In this document: one piece after another, positions 26,301 through 36,362 of the stretch
Numbering within the stretch: the stretch's first letter is position 1
Layout: every line of letters begins with the position of its first letter
Notes under the pieces: generated by a model
What the model was told of the DNA's origin: nothing
The model's database searches: none
The model's input: the letters and a program-made list of their open reading frames with translations, nothing else
Assembly (NCBI GenBank): GCA_004335835.1
Contig: RWJK01001263.1
Span: 20,111 to 84,110 of the forward strand
DNA length: 64,000 nucleotides
From: Scenedesmus sp. ARA3
Taxonomy: Eukaryota; Chlorophyta; Chlorophyceae; Sphaeropleales; Scenedesmaceae
Direction: 5' to 3'
Made by a program: the position numbers and the translations under genes

Positions 26301-29300
26301 AGAGGTTGTACAGCGCAGTGGGGGAGCAGGGCATCAGCAGACTATGTGGTTGAGGGATTGCTGGACAGCAAACAGCGCTGCTGCAAGAGAATCACGAAGC
26401 TGCAATGCGGTGGTGATGGACGGTGCCTGCTAGAGTGTGCTGTGCATGGCAACATGACATGCGCCTACAGTAGCTGCGGCACATCAGTAGCCACACCAGC
26501 ACCCACCTTGGGAAGGCCATCTTCTTGGTCTCCAGGAAGTCATTAAGGCCCTTCTCCACGACATCAAGCTGCAGCAGCAAGCAAATTTGCAGCTGAAGTG
26601 AGTTTATGATTGTAGATGCGCGCCTGCAAACTCCGGTGAGTGCCGCGCATCATTGAGGCAACCTTGGCAGTCGCTAGCAGGCCACTCACGTTGCTGCAAG
26701 GTGCCATCACTGGCGATGTTTGAGGCGTGTTTTACATCCTAACAGTTGTGGGAAGTGCCGCCATGGCAAGGCACAAGTCCTGCCAACAGCAGTAGCAGCA
26801 GGCTGGTAGCAGCACCAGCACAGCTCACCTGTTGGTTGCACTCCTTGAGCTGCTCCAGCAGGTCTGGGGTGTCCGCAACCGCCATCATCAGCGGCTGCTC
26901 GTGCACCTGCAAAGAAGACATTCACTGAATATTCTGAGAATACACGCAACCCATGTACAGATACAAGTCAGGTGCAACTGGCTACACAAACCCGCAGCAC
27001 AGTACAGCTGCTGCAGAAGTCTAAGGAGGGGAAAACCTCAGCCATCCACTCTAGGCCCTCACAGTCAACCAGCACCGCCATCTACAGAACTATACAAGGC
27101 ACTACCACCCACCTGCGCCATGATCCTCCTCCAGCTTGCGTCCATGGCTCTGAAGGCGCTGCCCTCCTTGGGTATCTGCTTCATGATCTCCTCTGCGCCA
27201 AAGATGGGCTCCAGGTACAGCCACTTGCCCTGGCAGGTCAGCCACTCGTCAAGCATCTCCTGCAGGCCACAACACCATGCAACATGCTTATGCGTTTGCA
27301 GACGAAGGTGTGCCCGTGACACAGCAGCATGTTGCCCATCCACGCTGCAGGAGCCCTGGTGACATGTGCAGTCTAGCTGGGCTACATTGTTTCCGGGTGC
27401 CGACTATAACTTCTAAGTGCTAGTTGCACACCTGGAAGCGGCGCAGCTTGCGTTCCCATGGCACCAGCCGCTCCTCAAAGGGCTTGCTGAAGGGGCTTGC
27501 TGCCATGGCCTGGCTCTTCACCACATGATCATCCAGCAGCATCTGGGCCTCCTCGACAGGGCCACCTGCAGCGTGCATGCCAGGCATTGACATTCTCAGC
27601 TTGTGCACACATCCTGCACACGAACCACCAGACACTCCCATGCAAGTAACCAGTAACAAAGAATGGCATCAGCGGTCACCTCAACCCTTTACACACTCTT
27701 CCAGTCCCAGCACGCGCACCTTTCAGGATGTGTGTGCCGGTGGCCTTCCATGTACCCAGCTCAAAGGCCAGGCCCTCCCAGTCAGCTGCCATCTTGTCCA
27801 GCGCCTTCTCGATGCTGAACTCGCGACTGGCGCTGTCGCTCAGCTCGCCGATGCGCTCCAGGTGCTCTAGGATGTCGTTGTCCAGCAGCCGCCGCAGAGA
27901 AGTGACCTGCAGGAGTGAGCGGGCAGGGCGGTGTAGTGTTGTGTGTGAGCCAGCCAGCAACCTGCGCAGCTCCAGGATGTCAATGTCCAGCAGCCGCCGC
28001 AGCGAGGTGACCTGGAAGAGTGTGCGGAAAGGGCATTGCAGTGGTATATTTTAGCCGGCCAGAATCATGCACACAGCTCTCGAATGTCGTTTCCCAGAAG
28101 CCGCGGCAGCGAGGTCCTGGGCGAGATGGGCAAAACAGCATGTGCTGGGTAGATGTGACCCAGCCTACTACCATGCGCACAGCTGCAAGCCACATTTACC
28201 GCAGCAGCGTTGGCATGGGATATGTCTGCTAGCATGCCCGAGTGCACATCCATTCACAACTTCTTGTTGAGCGCTGGTGACATTAAAGACAGTCTGCAAG
28301 CCTGGCAGCGCCCACCTCATCCTGCTTGATCTCAAAGCCCACGATCTCTGCCATGGCTGCCCAGTGGCGCTCCCGCAGCCCGGGGTTGCACACAGCCGCA
28401 ATGAGCGGTGTGTACGCCTGGAAGCCAGACACCTTGCTGCGGCCCTCCTCAGCCACTGCAAGTGGCAGCTCCCGCGCCTCGCCAGCAGCGCCAGCGCTGA
28501 ACACCTTTGTCAGCTTGAAAAGCTTCCTGCAAGTGTTATGGCAGCAGCCAGGTCAGTGCGTAGCCCTCAGCAGTTCAGCAGCAGGCCAGTAGAGAAGACA
28601 GGGCTGTAGCAGTGCCGGCAGATCAGCTGCCAGTTGCCGCCCTGCATCAACCAATATGCTTCTTAATTGTATTTGAGCTGGCCCGGACCACCCACCTGTA
28701 TGCATCTGCTGCCTCTGCCTCCACTTGCTCTGGGCTGAGTTTCCAGAATGGCCCGTTCATCCAGACAGAGTAGCTGTTGTAGAAGTCGTTGATCGTGGTC
28801 CACAAGCCCACATACGGCTCGACTGTGGCCAGCAGCTTGGAGACATGTGCATACCTACACATGCAGCACCCCACCAGTCAGTAACGTGCAAACATTCTTC
28901 ACCTGCTGGCAGCCTAGCAGCCACAGCGAATGTAGCAGAGGGCTGGAGTCTGCAACCCGCATATGTTGTACATGCTCATAGCAGCTGCATGCTGGATAAT
29001 CATCTGCATGCTGCAGCGCACTTGGTTAGGGCCCAGCCAAACATCTTCTCCTGGTTGTTGATCTCCTCAGCTTCAGCCACAGCAGCCTGCAGCTTGGCTT
29101 GCAAGTCAGCCACCTGCAGGCCACAACAGACAACACCTCTCCGTGAGTGCGAGTCCTTCAGGCTGTGTTTGCTGTTCAGCCAGTGCTGGTAGCAAGCCAC
29201 TTGCATCATGGCAGGAGCTGTGTCCAAGCAGTGCCACACAATACTCGCCGCCAACACCTGTACAATCGCTGTCCGCCGCCAGCTCACCTCCGACGCCACA

Positions 29301-32300
29301 ACCTCCCGCTTTACGATATCGTTCCTGCCCTCCACCAGCGCCAGCTCAGCAGCATACTGCTCCACGCGCTTGTCAAACTCCTTGCGACGCGCCTTGAGCG
29401 CCGCCTCAAACTGCCGGTGCTCCGCAGCCGCCTTGGTGCCGGCCTCGCGCAGCACGTCAGCAAAGCGCTTGGGCCATTCGTACGCCTTGCGGGCTGAGTC
29501 AATGTCCTCATCTGGCACTGGAAACCTGTGCAAATAGGAACAGAAGTGGCAGTGCACATATGTGCTCTAAGCCATCAGGGTACAGCAAGCTGTCACAGCA
29601 GTAGCCAAGGCGGAACTCTGCTGTGAGAAGACTGACAGCGGCTGAGGAGATTTGCCGGGCGCCAGTGCAGCACATGACATCGCAGCAGACATAGCACGAA
29701 GCAGCGCACACCTGAACTTCAGCAGGAAGTCATCCCTGCTCTTGTTGACCGCGATAACATCCTTGAGCTTCTCATTGTCCAGGTTGCACTTGCTGATGAA
29801 CTTCTTGAGTGCCAGCACCTCCTCGCCGTTGTTGCTGGCCTTGCCCACCTCTGCAGTCATCACCTGTAGCATATATGCAAGACAACAACGAGAGGTAAAG
29901 TCATGTCTGACAGGTGGCGGCAGGCTGCTTACAGTGTGCTGCTTACAGTGTCAGCAGGCCAACGCTTGCATCACAGCAACACACAAAGATCACTACACGT
30001 CCAACAGCACTATTTGCATGGCAGCGCCCGCTACTTACTGCTGAAGAGGAGGCAGCGCACATCTCAAAAGATCAGCTGGATGTGTGCTGCTTGTGCTCGT
30101 GGCCATGTGCACAAGGGCGTCGTCTGGCTCGTTGGATGCTTTTGAAAGCTGCTGTGAATTAGCCTCGCACCTGGTACTCGTCAAACACGCGCAGGTTGCT
30201 GTGGGCTGCTGCAGTACAGACAATGTCCAGCAGGTTGTGCACTGCGGCATCAGCAGCAGCGATGAGCTGGTCCTTGGACTTCCGGCACTGCACATGATAC
30301 AGCCCTGCGGCAACGCACATGCAAGCGACGTATCTTGGTATTGAGCAGCAGGACAGCACTGCTGCCGAAGAAGCCCGCGCAGCCATATCATCACAATGGC
30401 ATCTTCAGTGCAAATCCGTGCAGGCAGCCAATCGCAGTCCATGTCATGTGGGAATACATTTCATTATGCAACAGCTGCATCCATGTACAGCCAGGCCGTG
30501 CATGCACCCACCTGCTCGGACTGTGTCAGTGCACAGCAACCGCACAGCCTGTGCTGCTGCCTGCAGCCGCTCAATCTCCTCCTTGAACTGTGTCAGGTCA
30601 GGCGACTCCGCCCCACCAGCACCTGCACATGTCACACATTGCGCAAGCAGAAACAGCGATCAGCTATGGCTGACGGCAGCATCAACTGCCTGCGGTTTCC
30701 TGCAAGCCCGTCCATGCAGGACAGAACACAGATCTGCAAAGCCGCATGCTCCATCGCATATGGCAACTATCACAACGATACATATATATTCCAACGGAAA
30801 CAAAGCATCCCAGGCGTAACAGCTCACCTGCAGCAAAGCTCTGTGCGTGCTCCACTGGGTCAAGCTGCAGCAGGTACAGATAGGGACCAAACAGCGCTGC
30901 CAGCTGCAGCGGTGCTGCACTGTTGGCCTGCAGGATACTCAAGATCTCCTGCAATAGTCAGCAGCAGAGAAGCACAGCAGCGGAGGCATTGCCGCCATTT
31001 TGTGCAGCCGGTGATGTCGGGCTGCTGCTGTGTGAGCTGCTAGCTGGTACTTTGTGATGTGCGCAGCAGTCTTTTGCAGCCAGCTGCAACACGGTTTGCA
31101 ATCGGGTGGCACTCAACCACGCTCACCTGCGCTGTCTGCTGCACAAGCTCCTCAGTCAGGCCAGTTGATGGTATGACAGTGGGGTTGCTAGCCATTGATG
31201 CTGCATTAGTGCTGGCAGGAGGCGCGGCCAGGCTGCTGCTGCTTATGCTGCTAGGAGTAATCTTCGGAAGGCCCATTGCTGCCACCACAGCGCCCTCAAG
31301 CGCAGACAGCGCTGCCGCCTGCGTGTCTTGAAAAGAGGGCTCAAACGTCACTTGGCCTGCAGCAATTAGCACACACACCGCGCACCCATGAGCACCGTGT
31401 ATCCATGCTCTTGATGCTTCAAAAGCACTGCACAGGTACTGTTGTGCTTTTGCAGCGTCAATCTGCATCCCCCTGCACACGCATTGAAAACATAGCAGAA
31501 TGCAGCACCATGCAACACATAAAATGACATATCTGTATCCCACCTTGTACTGCCACCAGCTCTGTCTCAAACACAGGCCTGCAGCTCCACATGCAGCTGT
31601 CTTGCTGCGGGTCCAGCTGCTGCACTGCCTTGTGCTGCTTGAAGAATGCCATATAGTCAGACAGCGACGCAGCCACCAGCCCACGCAGCTGGTTGCTCTG
31701 CAGCGTTGCAACAGCCCTGCAGGCAGACACACCAGCAGCAACCGCAACCACAACACTTGTGAGGAAGGTGCAAGGAACGTGCGGCGAGGCAGTGCTGGTA
31801 TGCTGAATCTGCGAGCTGCTTGTGCTGGTGCAGCTGCATTGCTTGCCTGAAGTATGCCTCGGTGTCTCCGTTGATCGGCACTGGCGGCAGGCGCCTGAAG
31901 ACATCCACACACTTGGGCAGCCAGTGGCTCCACAGCTGCCCCTTCACCTGCTCTGTTGCCGACTGCTGGTACTGCTTGAACCAGTCAGCCTGTAGCAGCA
32001 GTAGCAGGAGCAACCACAACAAACGCTGCATCAGTACCATCGCCAGCTGGTGGCAGAGAGGCAACCGCCGCAGACAGCACCCTGACCTGGTGTGGCTGTT
32101 GCATGCCGTGCCTACGCATATGGCACTAGTCATATACATATCAGCATCCCATCATGCACACAGAGTGCGTCAAGTGCTACAGCGCGGCAGGCACAATCAA
32201 CACACAGCTGCAAGGAAAGCACCACCAGGTGCACAAGAACACAGCTGCAGGCCTTCCACAGCAAGAGCAAGGCGCTGCAAGCCAGGCCGCCGGGTACCTT

Positions 32301-34750
32301 GACAGGCAGCCTGTCCTGCAGCTCCCTGCTTGCCACATCCAGCAGCCGTGCAGAGATGTACCCGCTGTCGAGCCACAGCCTACTCAGCTCCAGGGCATTG
32401 GGGCTCAGCGTCTGCAGCGTCCACGCAATGTCCTCCCTGCAAGCCAGTGCAGGCATGAACGCTGGTGAGCTACAAAGCACATCTGCTTCTTCTCTGAACT
32501 AGCGTTGCCACAGCCCGCACGCCCATCTGGGCCGCTGACAAGCAATACGCTGCTGCAATTTATTGCTGCATGTCCTGCAATGTGTGTTGCAGCTGCTGCG
32601 CGAGTGCCAGCCAAGGGAACCACCGCGCACCTGGCAAGCGCCACGTGCTCGTGCCATTCCTGGGGCAACTGCCGCTGCACCAGGCGCTGCTGTGAATCTG
32701 ATCCAAGCGGCGGCCCCAGCGGCCCACGCAAGCCATGCCTGGGCACCAGCAGCGGCTCAAGGCCCTGCAGGCCCAACCGCTGCCGCTCCAGAGCGTTCGA
32801 CAGCACGTAATCCAGCATGGCACGCTGCATGGCCTTGCTGTAGTCTGTGCGCACCTCTTGCATGGCGCTGCTGATGAAATGGTCGAAGAAGGCCTGCGTA
32901 TGCAGTTGCCGGTCGATGCATACACTTCTCCAAATCACCGCTGGTCAAACACTGTTGGGTGTGGAAGATGTTGCTTGCAGGAACAGCAGAAGGGGTTGTC
33001 AAGCAACTGATTAGAGCCACTTGTGAAGCAACAGGCACCGTCACATTGCCCAGCTGCTGCCAGCAAGCAGTGTATGCGTCTCCTGCCTAATAGTTGTGCC
33101 CGGCTTCCCCGCGCTGCTACTCACGTCACTGACGTTTGGTGGCGGCTGGTTTGGCACCATCGACAGAGCATTGCCCATCCACTCCTCCCTGAATGGCGCC
33201 ACATGCCTGGCATCTATGCCAACCTCCTGGTAGTAGCAGTAGCGCAGCAGCGCATCCACTAAACTAGCCTCGTCCACTGCTGCTGCTGCTGCTGCTGGTG
33301 CAGCTCCAGTACTGCTGGAAAGGCCTGCAGGCAAGATATCCAAGGCAAAATCCAAACCTCGTGTCGGCCATGCACGTGGTCCTGCACTAGCCTATACACC
33401 TTGCTGTGAGCGCAGATTTTAGCAGTTACTGGCCAGGAGGCTGCAGGAGGCACAGCGTATGTGGGGCCAGCCGTGCTCTGCTGACTTACCTGTGCCATGC
33501 TGCTGCTGCTGTGGCGGCTGCTGGTGTAGCCCTGCTGCCTTGCTTGCCAGCAATGCTGCTGCCTGCACTTTGGGGCTATGGGATGGGCTGAGGGGCCTGC
33601 CCATTGCTGCAACAGCTGCAGCTGTTGGTGACAGCTCGCCTGCATGGCTGGGGCTCAGTGGCCTGCTGCTGCTATACGGGCTGCGGATATCCCCTAGTGG
33701 CTTAGCGCCTGCTCTAGTCCTCGGGGCATGAGGGTCCTGCAAGGAGGCACACACAAGCATTGGTTAGAGCTGCCCAAGAAGCGCGTACAGCAGCAAAAGC
33801 GCAAGTGCTGCATGACGAGAAACCAGCCACTGCTTCTGCAGATCCAGCACTGTGTTGCGTCACTGCCACTGCACATAGGTTGGCGTGAGCAACACAGCTG
33901 CTGCGTTGCTCTGGCTGCCGCCCCCGTTGCAACCACATCTGCTGGTGTGCCTGGCACTGTGCTCTCAACTGCCAGGGCTGAACTGCTGCCAGCAACAGCT
34001 GCAAGCTGCTACACTGAGGTACCTGTGGGAACTCCTCAAACAGTTGAGCAGCAGCTGCCATGGAGCCAGGCGAGTAGTACACGCCGATGCGGTTGGACGG
34101 GGCATGGTATGCCTGATCTGCCCTGTCGCCAAATGGCGCTGCACGTGTGAACAGTGCCTTGTCATTCAGCACTGGCGGCAGCTTGCGCCTCTGCTCCACA
34201 ACCTACAAACACACCATGCAGACACACATGAGTTACAAAGCGCAACTATACTGGAAGCAGGGTTTGCGCTGCAGGCTTGTGTTGTCTCATGTGCAGGAGC
34301 GGCGCAGAAAGCAGACATGCCTGCAGTCACCTGGCGTGGATATATAACCGCTGCTGCAATGTGCTGCTGCACATGGTTTACACCAGCTCAGCTGCTACAT
34401 GGATAACCAAAACAAAGGGCATGAGCTGCTGCATCTGGCTTTCCATCCACTACTTGCATCCAGCCTCGTGAATGCAAACACACCTTCAGTGCAGCAGCAT
34501 GCTGCTGGTTGCACACAAAGCTGTCCTCCAAATTGCCGCCAGCTGCATCGCTGGCGCCCTGCAGCATCAGGCAAGGTCATCAAAGACGTTCTCGTAGCTG
34601 AAAGTTGAGGGAAACCTGTGCTGCCAGCAGGCTCACATCGCCAGAGCAGTTGCTGTTCCGCTGGGCCAGGAAGTCTTGCAAGCACCAGACCAGTGGGTGC
34701 TGAAACGGATTGTACGCAGGGCCCTCCAGAGGTTCCCTGGTGTCCTCCAT
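3615..34750 (-). CDS. Axonemal inner-arm type dynein heavy chain (DNAH1/3/7/12 clade), many exons
   Basis: A motor ATPase of the ciliary axoneme. The ATG at 34748-34750 ([10 protein letters not shown]) has an in-frame TAA 11 codons upstream; the TAA stop is at 3615-3617. From N to C the exons encode: a tail with a Ser/Pro segment (about 33490-33740); the linker (about 26000-29560); AAA1 ([13 protein letters not shown], split across about 24485 and 24216); its Walker B region ([15 protein letters not shown], 23830-23960); AAA2 (21816-21839, altered P-loop); AAA3 (GPTGTGKT, 19910-19933, and [11 protein letters not shown] near 19260); AAA4 ([10 protein letters not shown], 17101-17130); stalk and microtubule-binding domain (about 13080-15750); AAA5-AAA6 (about 6000-12800); and the C-terminal domain ending [34 protein letters not shown] after the stalk and FDFEIMD near the end resemble DNAH1, but the member is not certain. 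Several exon edges are duplicated in introns. It implies a flagellate stage. Confidence 0.93.
4790..4834 (-). repeat. Intronic copy of a dynein exon 5' edge (VPGLWLR)
   Basis: It matches 4699-4740, the 5' edge of the exon reading [14 protein letters not shown]. The copy would read [14 protein letters not shown], then loses similarity. It sits in the upstream intron in direct orientation. Confidence 0.7.
8957..9178 (-). repeat. Dynein exon 5' edge (SLFEKDKLL) and its upstream copy
   Basis: The real exon edge at 8957-8998 encodes [20 protein letters not shown] of the AAA6 region. A diverged direct copy lies at 9137-9178, 180 bp upstream in the transcript, and would read [13 protein letters not shown]. 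The copy is followed by a short GCGCA repeat and a CAG run. Confidence 0.7.
10112..10480 (-). repeat. Three copies of a dynein exon 3' edge ([10 protein letters not shown] plus donor)
   Basis: The real exon (about 10425-10650) ends [12 protein letters not shown] at a donor near 10424. Two further copies lie downstream in the transcript at about 10296-10350 ([10 protein letters not shown]) and 10112-10160 ([10 protein letters not shown]). All three keep the same TGCTGCTGCTG stretch and the exon-intron border, so the duplicated unit spans the splice junction. Confidence 0.75.
10613..10921 (-). repeat. Three copies of a dynein exon 5' edge ([12 protein letters not shown])
   Basis: The real acceptor edge is at about 10613-10650. 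Diverged direct copies lie at 10733-10773 and 10885-10921 in the upstream intron, spaced about 120 and 150 bp. Each repeats the segment encoding [12 protein letters not shown]. The same exon therefore has duplicated edges on both sides. Confidence 0.75.
12872..13355 (-). repeat. Copies of both edges of a stalk exon
   Basis: The exon at about 13077-13225 encodes stalk coiled coil ([13 protein letters not shown] ... [11 protein letters not shown]). Its 3' edge (13077-13113) is repeated at 12872-12908. Its 5' edge (13186-13227) is repeated at 13312-13355. Both copies are direct and lie in the adjacent introns. Confidence 0.75.
13080..15750 (-). other. Dynein stalk and microtubule-binding domain exons
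   Basis: Coiled-coil helix 1 comes from [45 protein letters not shown] and [19 protein letters not shown]. The microtubule-binding tip follows ([45 protein letters not shown]), then [22 protein letters not shown] and the return helix [20 protein letters not shown]. Order and spacing are those of axonemal heavy chains. Confidence 0.85.
14267..14307 (-). repeat. CTG run before a dynein 3' splice site
   Basis: An uninterrupted CAG run on the plus strand is CTG on the sense strand of the dynein gene. It lies immediately before the acceptor of the microtubule-binding-domain exon ([13 protein letters not shown]), in the place of a polypyrimidine tract. Confidence 0.8.
17101..17130 (-). other. Dynein AAA4 P-loop
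   Basis: Reads [10 protein letters not shown] on the minus strand, the usual AAA4 Walker A variant of dynein heavy chains, followed by [14 protein letters not shown]. Confidence 0.9.
19910..19933 (-). other. Dynein AAA3 P-loop
   Basis: Reads GPTGTGKT directly before a donor site. It is preceded by the exon text [16 protein letters not shown], typical of AAA3. Confidence 0.9.
21816..21839 (-). other. Dynein AAA2 P-loop, degenerate
   Basis: Reads GQSYGMKT after RHGLMLV. The lysine and threonine of the Walker A motif are kept, but the glycine before the lysine is methionine. The exon continues [11 protein letters not shown], and the AAA2 Walker B region ([14 protein letters not shown]) is intact at about 21370-21420. 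Confidence 0.85.
24119..24216 (-). other. Dynein AAA1 catalytic P-loop exon
   Basis: The exon begins with the split glycine codon of [15 protein letters not shown] and ends LDYKAM before a GTGCGC donor. The preceding exon ends GGAPAGPA near 24485. Together they form the canonical motor ATPase site [13 protein letters not shown]. The next exon ([20 protein letters not shown]) holds Walker B. Confidence 0.9.
27868..28120 (-). repeat. Three copies of a dynein linker exon 5' edge ([12 protein letters not shown])
   Basis: The functional edge at 27868-27912 reads [16 protein letters not shown]. Direct copies follow at 27971-28016 and 28077-28120 in the upstream intron, about 103 and 106 bp apart. 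The spacing suggests a tandem unit of about 105 bp carrying the acceptor. Confidence 0.75.
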
Positions 34751-34998
34751 CTGCGTACTACAGCTGCTATTGCTGCATGCTTAGTTCAATCTTCCTGCTG
34801 TACAAAATCACAGTAAACAGCCACCTCTAATGATTTCGAGATGTGGAGGTCCAAAGCCGTAACTCGTCCACGTTAAAGAATCGACGATATAAGCAATTAT
34901 CACCTCATCAAACCGTCTGGCCAACTGAGCAAGTGGGTGGCGGACGTTTAGGGTTTTTTGTTACGAAGCTCTCTGCACTCGTGATCTCTATCAGACGA

Positions 34999-35039
34999 CT
35001 CAAAACGTCATTTTTGTTACCTATGAAAAACGTTTTGAG
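34999..35039. promoter_or_regulatory. Inverted repeat upstream of the dynein gene
   Basis: Two perfect 10-bp arms, CTCAAAACGT at 34999-35008 and ACGTTTTGAG at 35030-35039, flank a 21-bp AT-rich spacer. It lies about 250 bp upstream of the dynein ATG in the AT-rich promoter block. It could be a paired factor site or a small foldback element; function is not known. Confidence 0.45.
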
Positions 35040-36246
35040 CATTGTAGCACAGAGAGAGGCTTAAGTCGATTTAAATGCCATCTGGTCAAACGCAGTACCG
35101 GTAAGATCCGAACTGGAGCCAAAACAGCTGGAACAACAGCAGCGTTTGTTGACTAAAAACAGCCTGAAGCTTTCGGACCAAGTGAAGATGGACCCATTAC
35201 CGGCGTTGCATGAGCGCAAGGGGACAACGGCCAGCCGCACATATGCATGCTGTTGATGGGGCCAGGAGCAGCAAATGTTGGCTACCCAAAACTGCTGACA
35301 GCAGACTGCAGGGTGCTTCACATACAAACACAGCCCCTTGTTGGCATGGGTTCCATGCCTGACCACAGCTACCCTTTGCGCATCCCACACCATATTTTGA
35401 CGGCCTAAAGCCGGCAGCTTGGCTGGCATGCAACTAGCTTGTGACTGACAGGGCGCCCAGCTGCACCAGCTGAAAAGCAGTGGTGCTCACATGACCACCC
35501 CAAGCTGCAAGCACTGCTTGCTTTCAAACCACCTTGAGCGGTGCTCTGCCATGCCACCATATGAGAAAGTGCAGCAGAAAATGGCTCCCACCGAGCATCT
35601 GCCGACACCAACTATATCTAATCCATGGCACGTGCAGGCCAGGTGCATGACATGCAGCAACGCTGCAGCGCAAGATGTGCACAGCACTGCAAACCCATCC
35701 GCAATGCAACTGATACACTACATACCAAGCGGTTGACTGAGCGGGTTTGCCCATTCGTAGTTGAAAGGCCTGGAAGCTGCAGCCGTCTGGGCTTCCTGAC
35801 CTGCTATGCCAACGACGCTGCTGCGGCAGCGCGCTGCTCATCTGCCAGCTGCCCATGCCTAGACAGTGCTGCTGCTGCTGCTGCACCTGCGACCTACACT
35901 ATCCGAGGCAGCGGCCCAGCCACCTGCAGCAACACCAGCAGGCAGGCAGCGGCAGGTCAGACAGTTGTTGACAAACAGACTGCATTCAACTTGCAAGTGG
36001 GCGACCAAAGTAATCGCTGATTGAAAAATCCGACTCCAGTAACAAATTCATGTTACGCGGCTGCCATAACTTCGCTCCGTGCGCAAGATATGGCCAGTGC
36101 TGTAGCTGCGCTGCAGATGCATAGTAGCCAGACGCATCTGCCATGCCACAGATCTCCTGCACTGCACGCCCTCCCAACATGTGTTCACATCGCTGCACTG
36201 CCAGCGACCAGCAAACCACCATGGCAGCAGCCAGCAAGCCACCCTC

Positions 36247-36285
36247 ACCAGGTCTGCTATTTTCATTGAAGAAGGGTCTTCCATG
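36247..36285 (-). repeat. Copy of the CDKA last-exon 3' edge
   Basis: Resembles 36386-36415. The real exon reads [10 protein letters not shown] then GTGAGG; the copy would read EDPSSMKIADL then GTGAGG. The matched part includes the donor-like border, so the source segment once behaved as an exon end or was copied with it. Confidence 0.65.
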
Positions 36286-36362
36286 CAAGCAAACAACTGT
36301 GCTGCATGCTCCTTCTGATACTCGTTGCTGTGCACCACACAGCCAGAGACCAAAGACGCAAC

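Larger units (their letters stand above)
34751..36362. other. Intergenic region: dynein promoter and CDKA 3' end
   Basis: About 1.6 kb without a supported exon. The first 350 bp upstream of the dynein ATG is clearly more AT-rich than its surroundings and holds the inverted repeat at 34999-35039. The stretch 36247-36285 is a diverged copy of the end of the last CDKA exon. The remainder shows only low-complexity CAG-rich frames. Confidence 0.5.
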
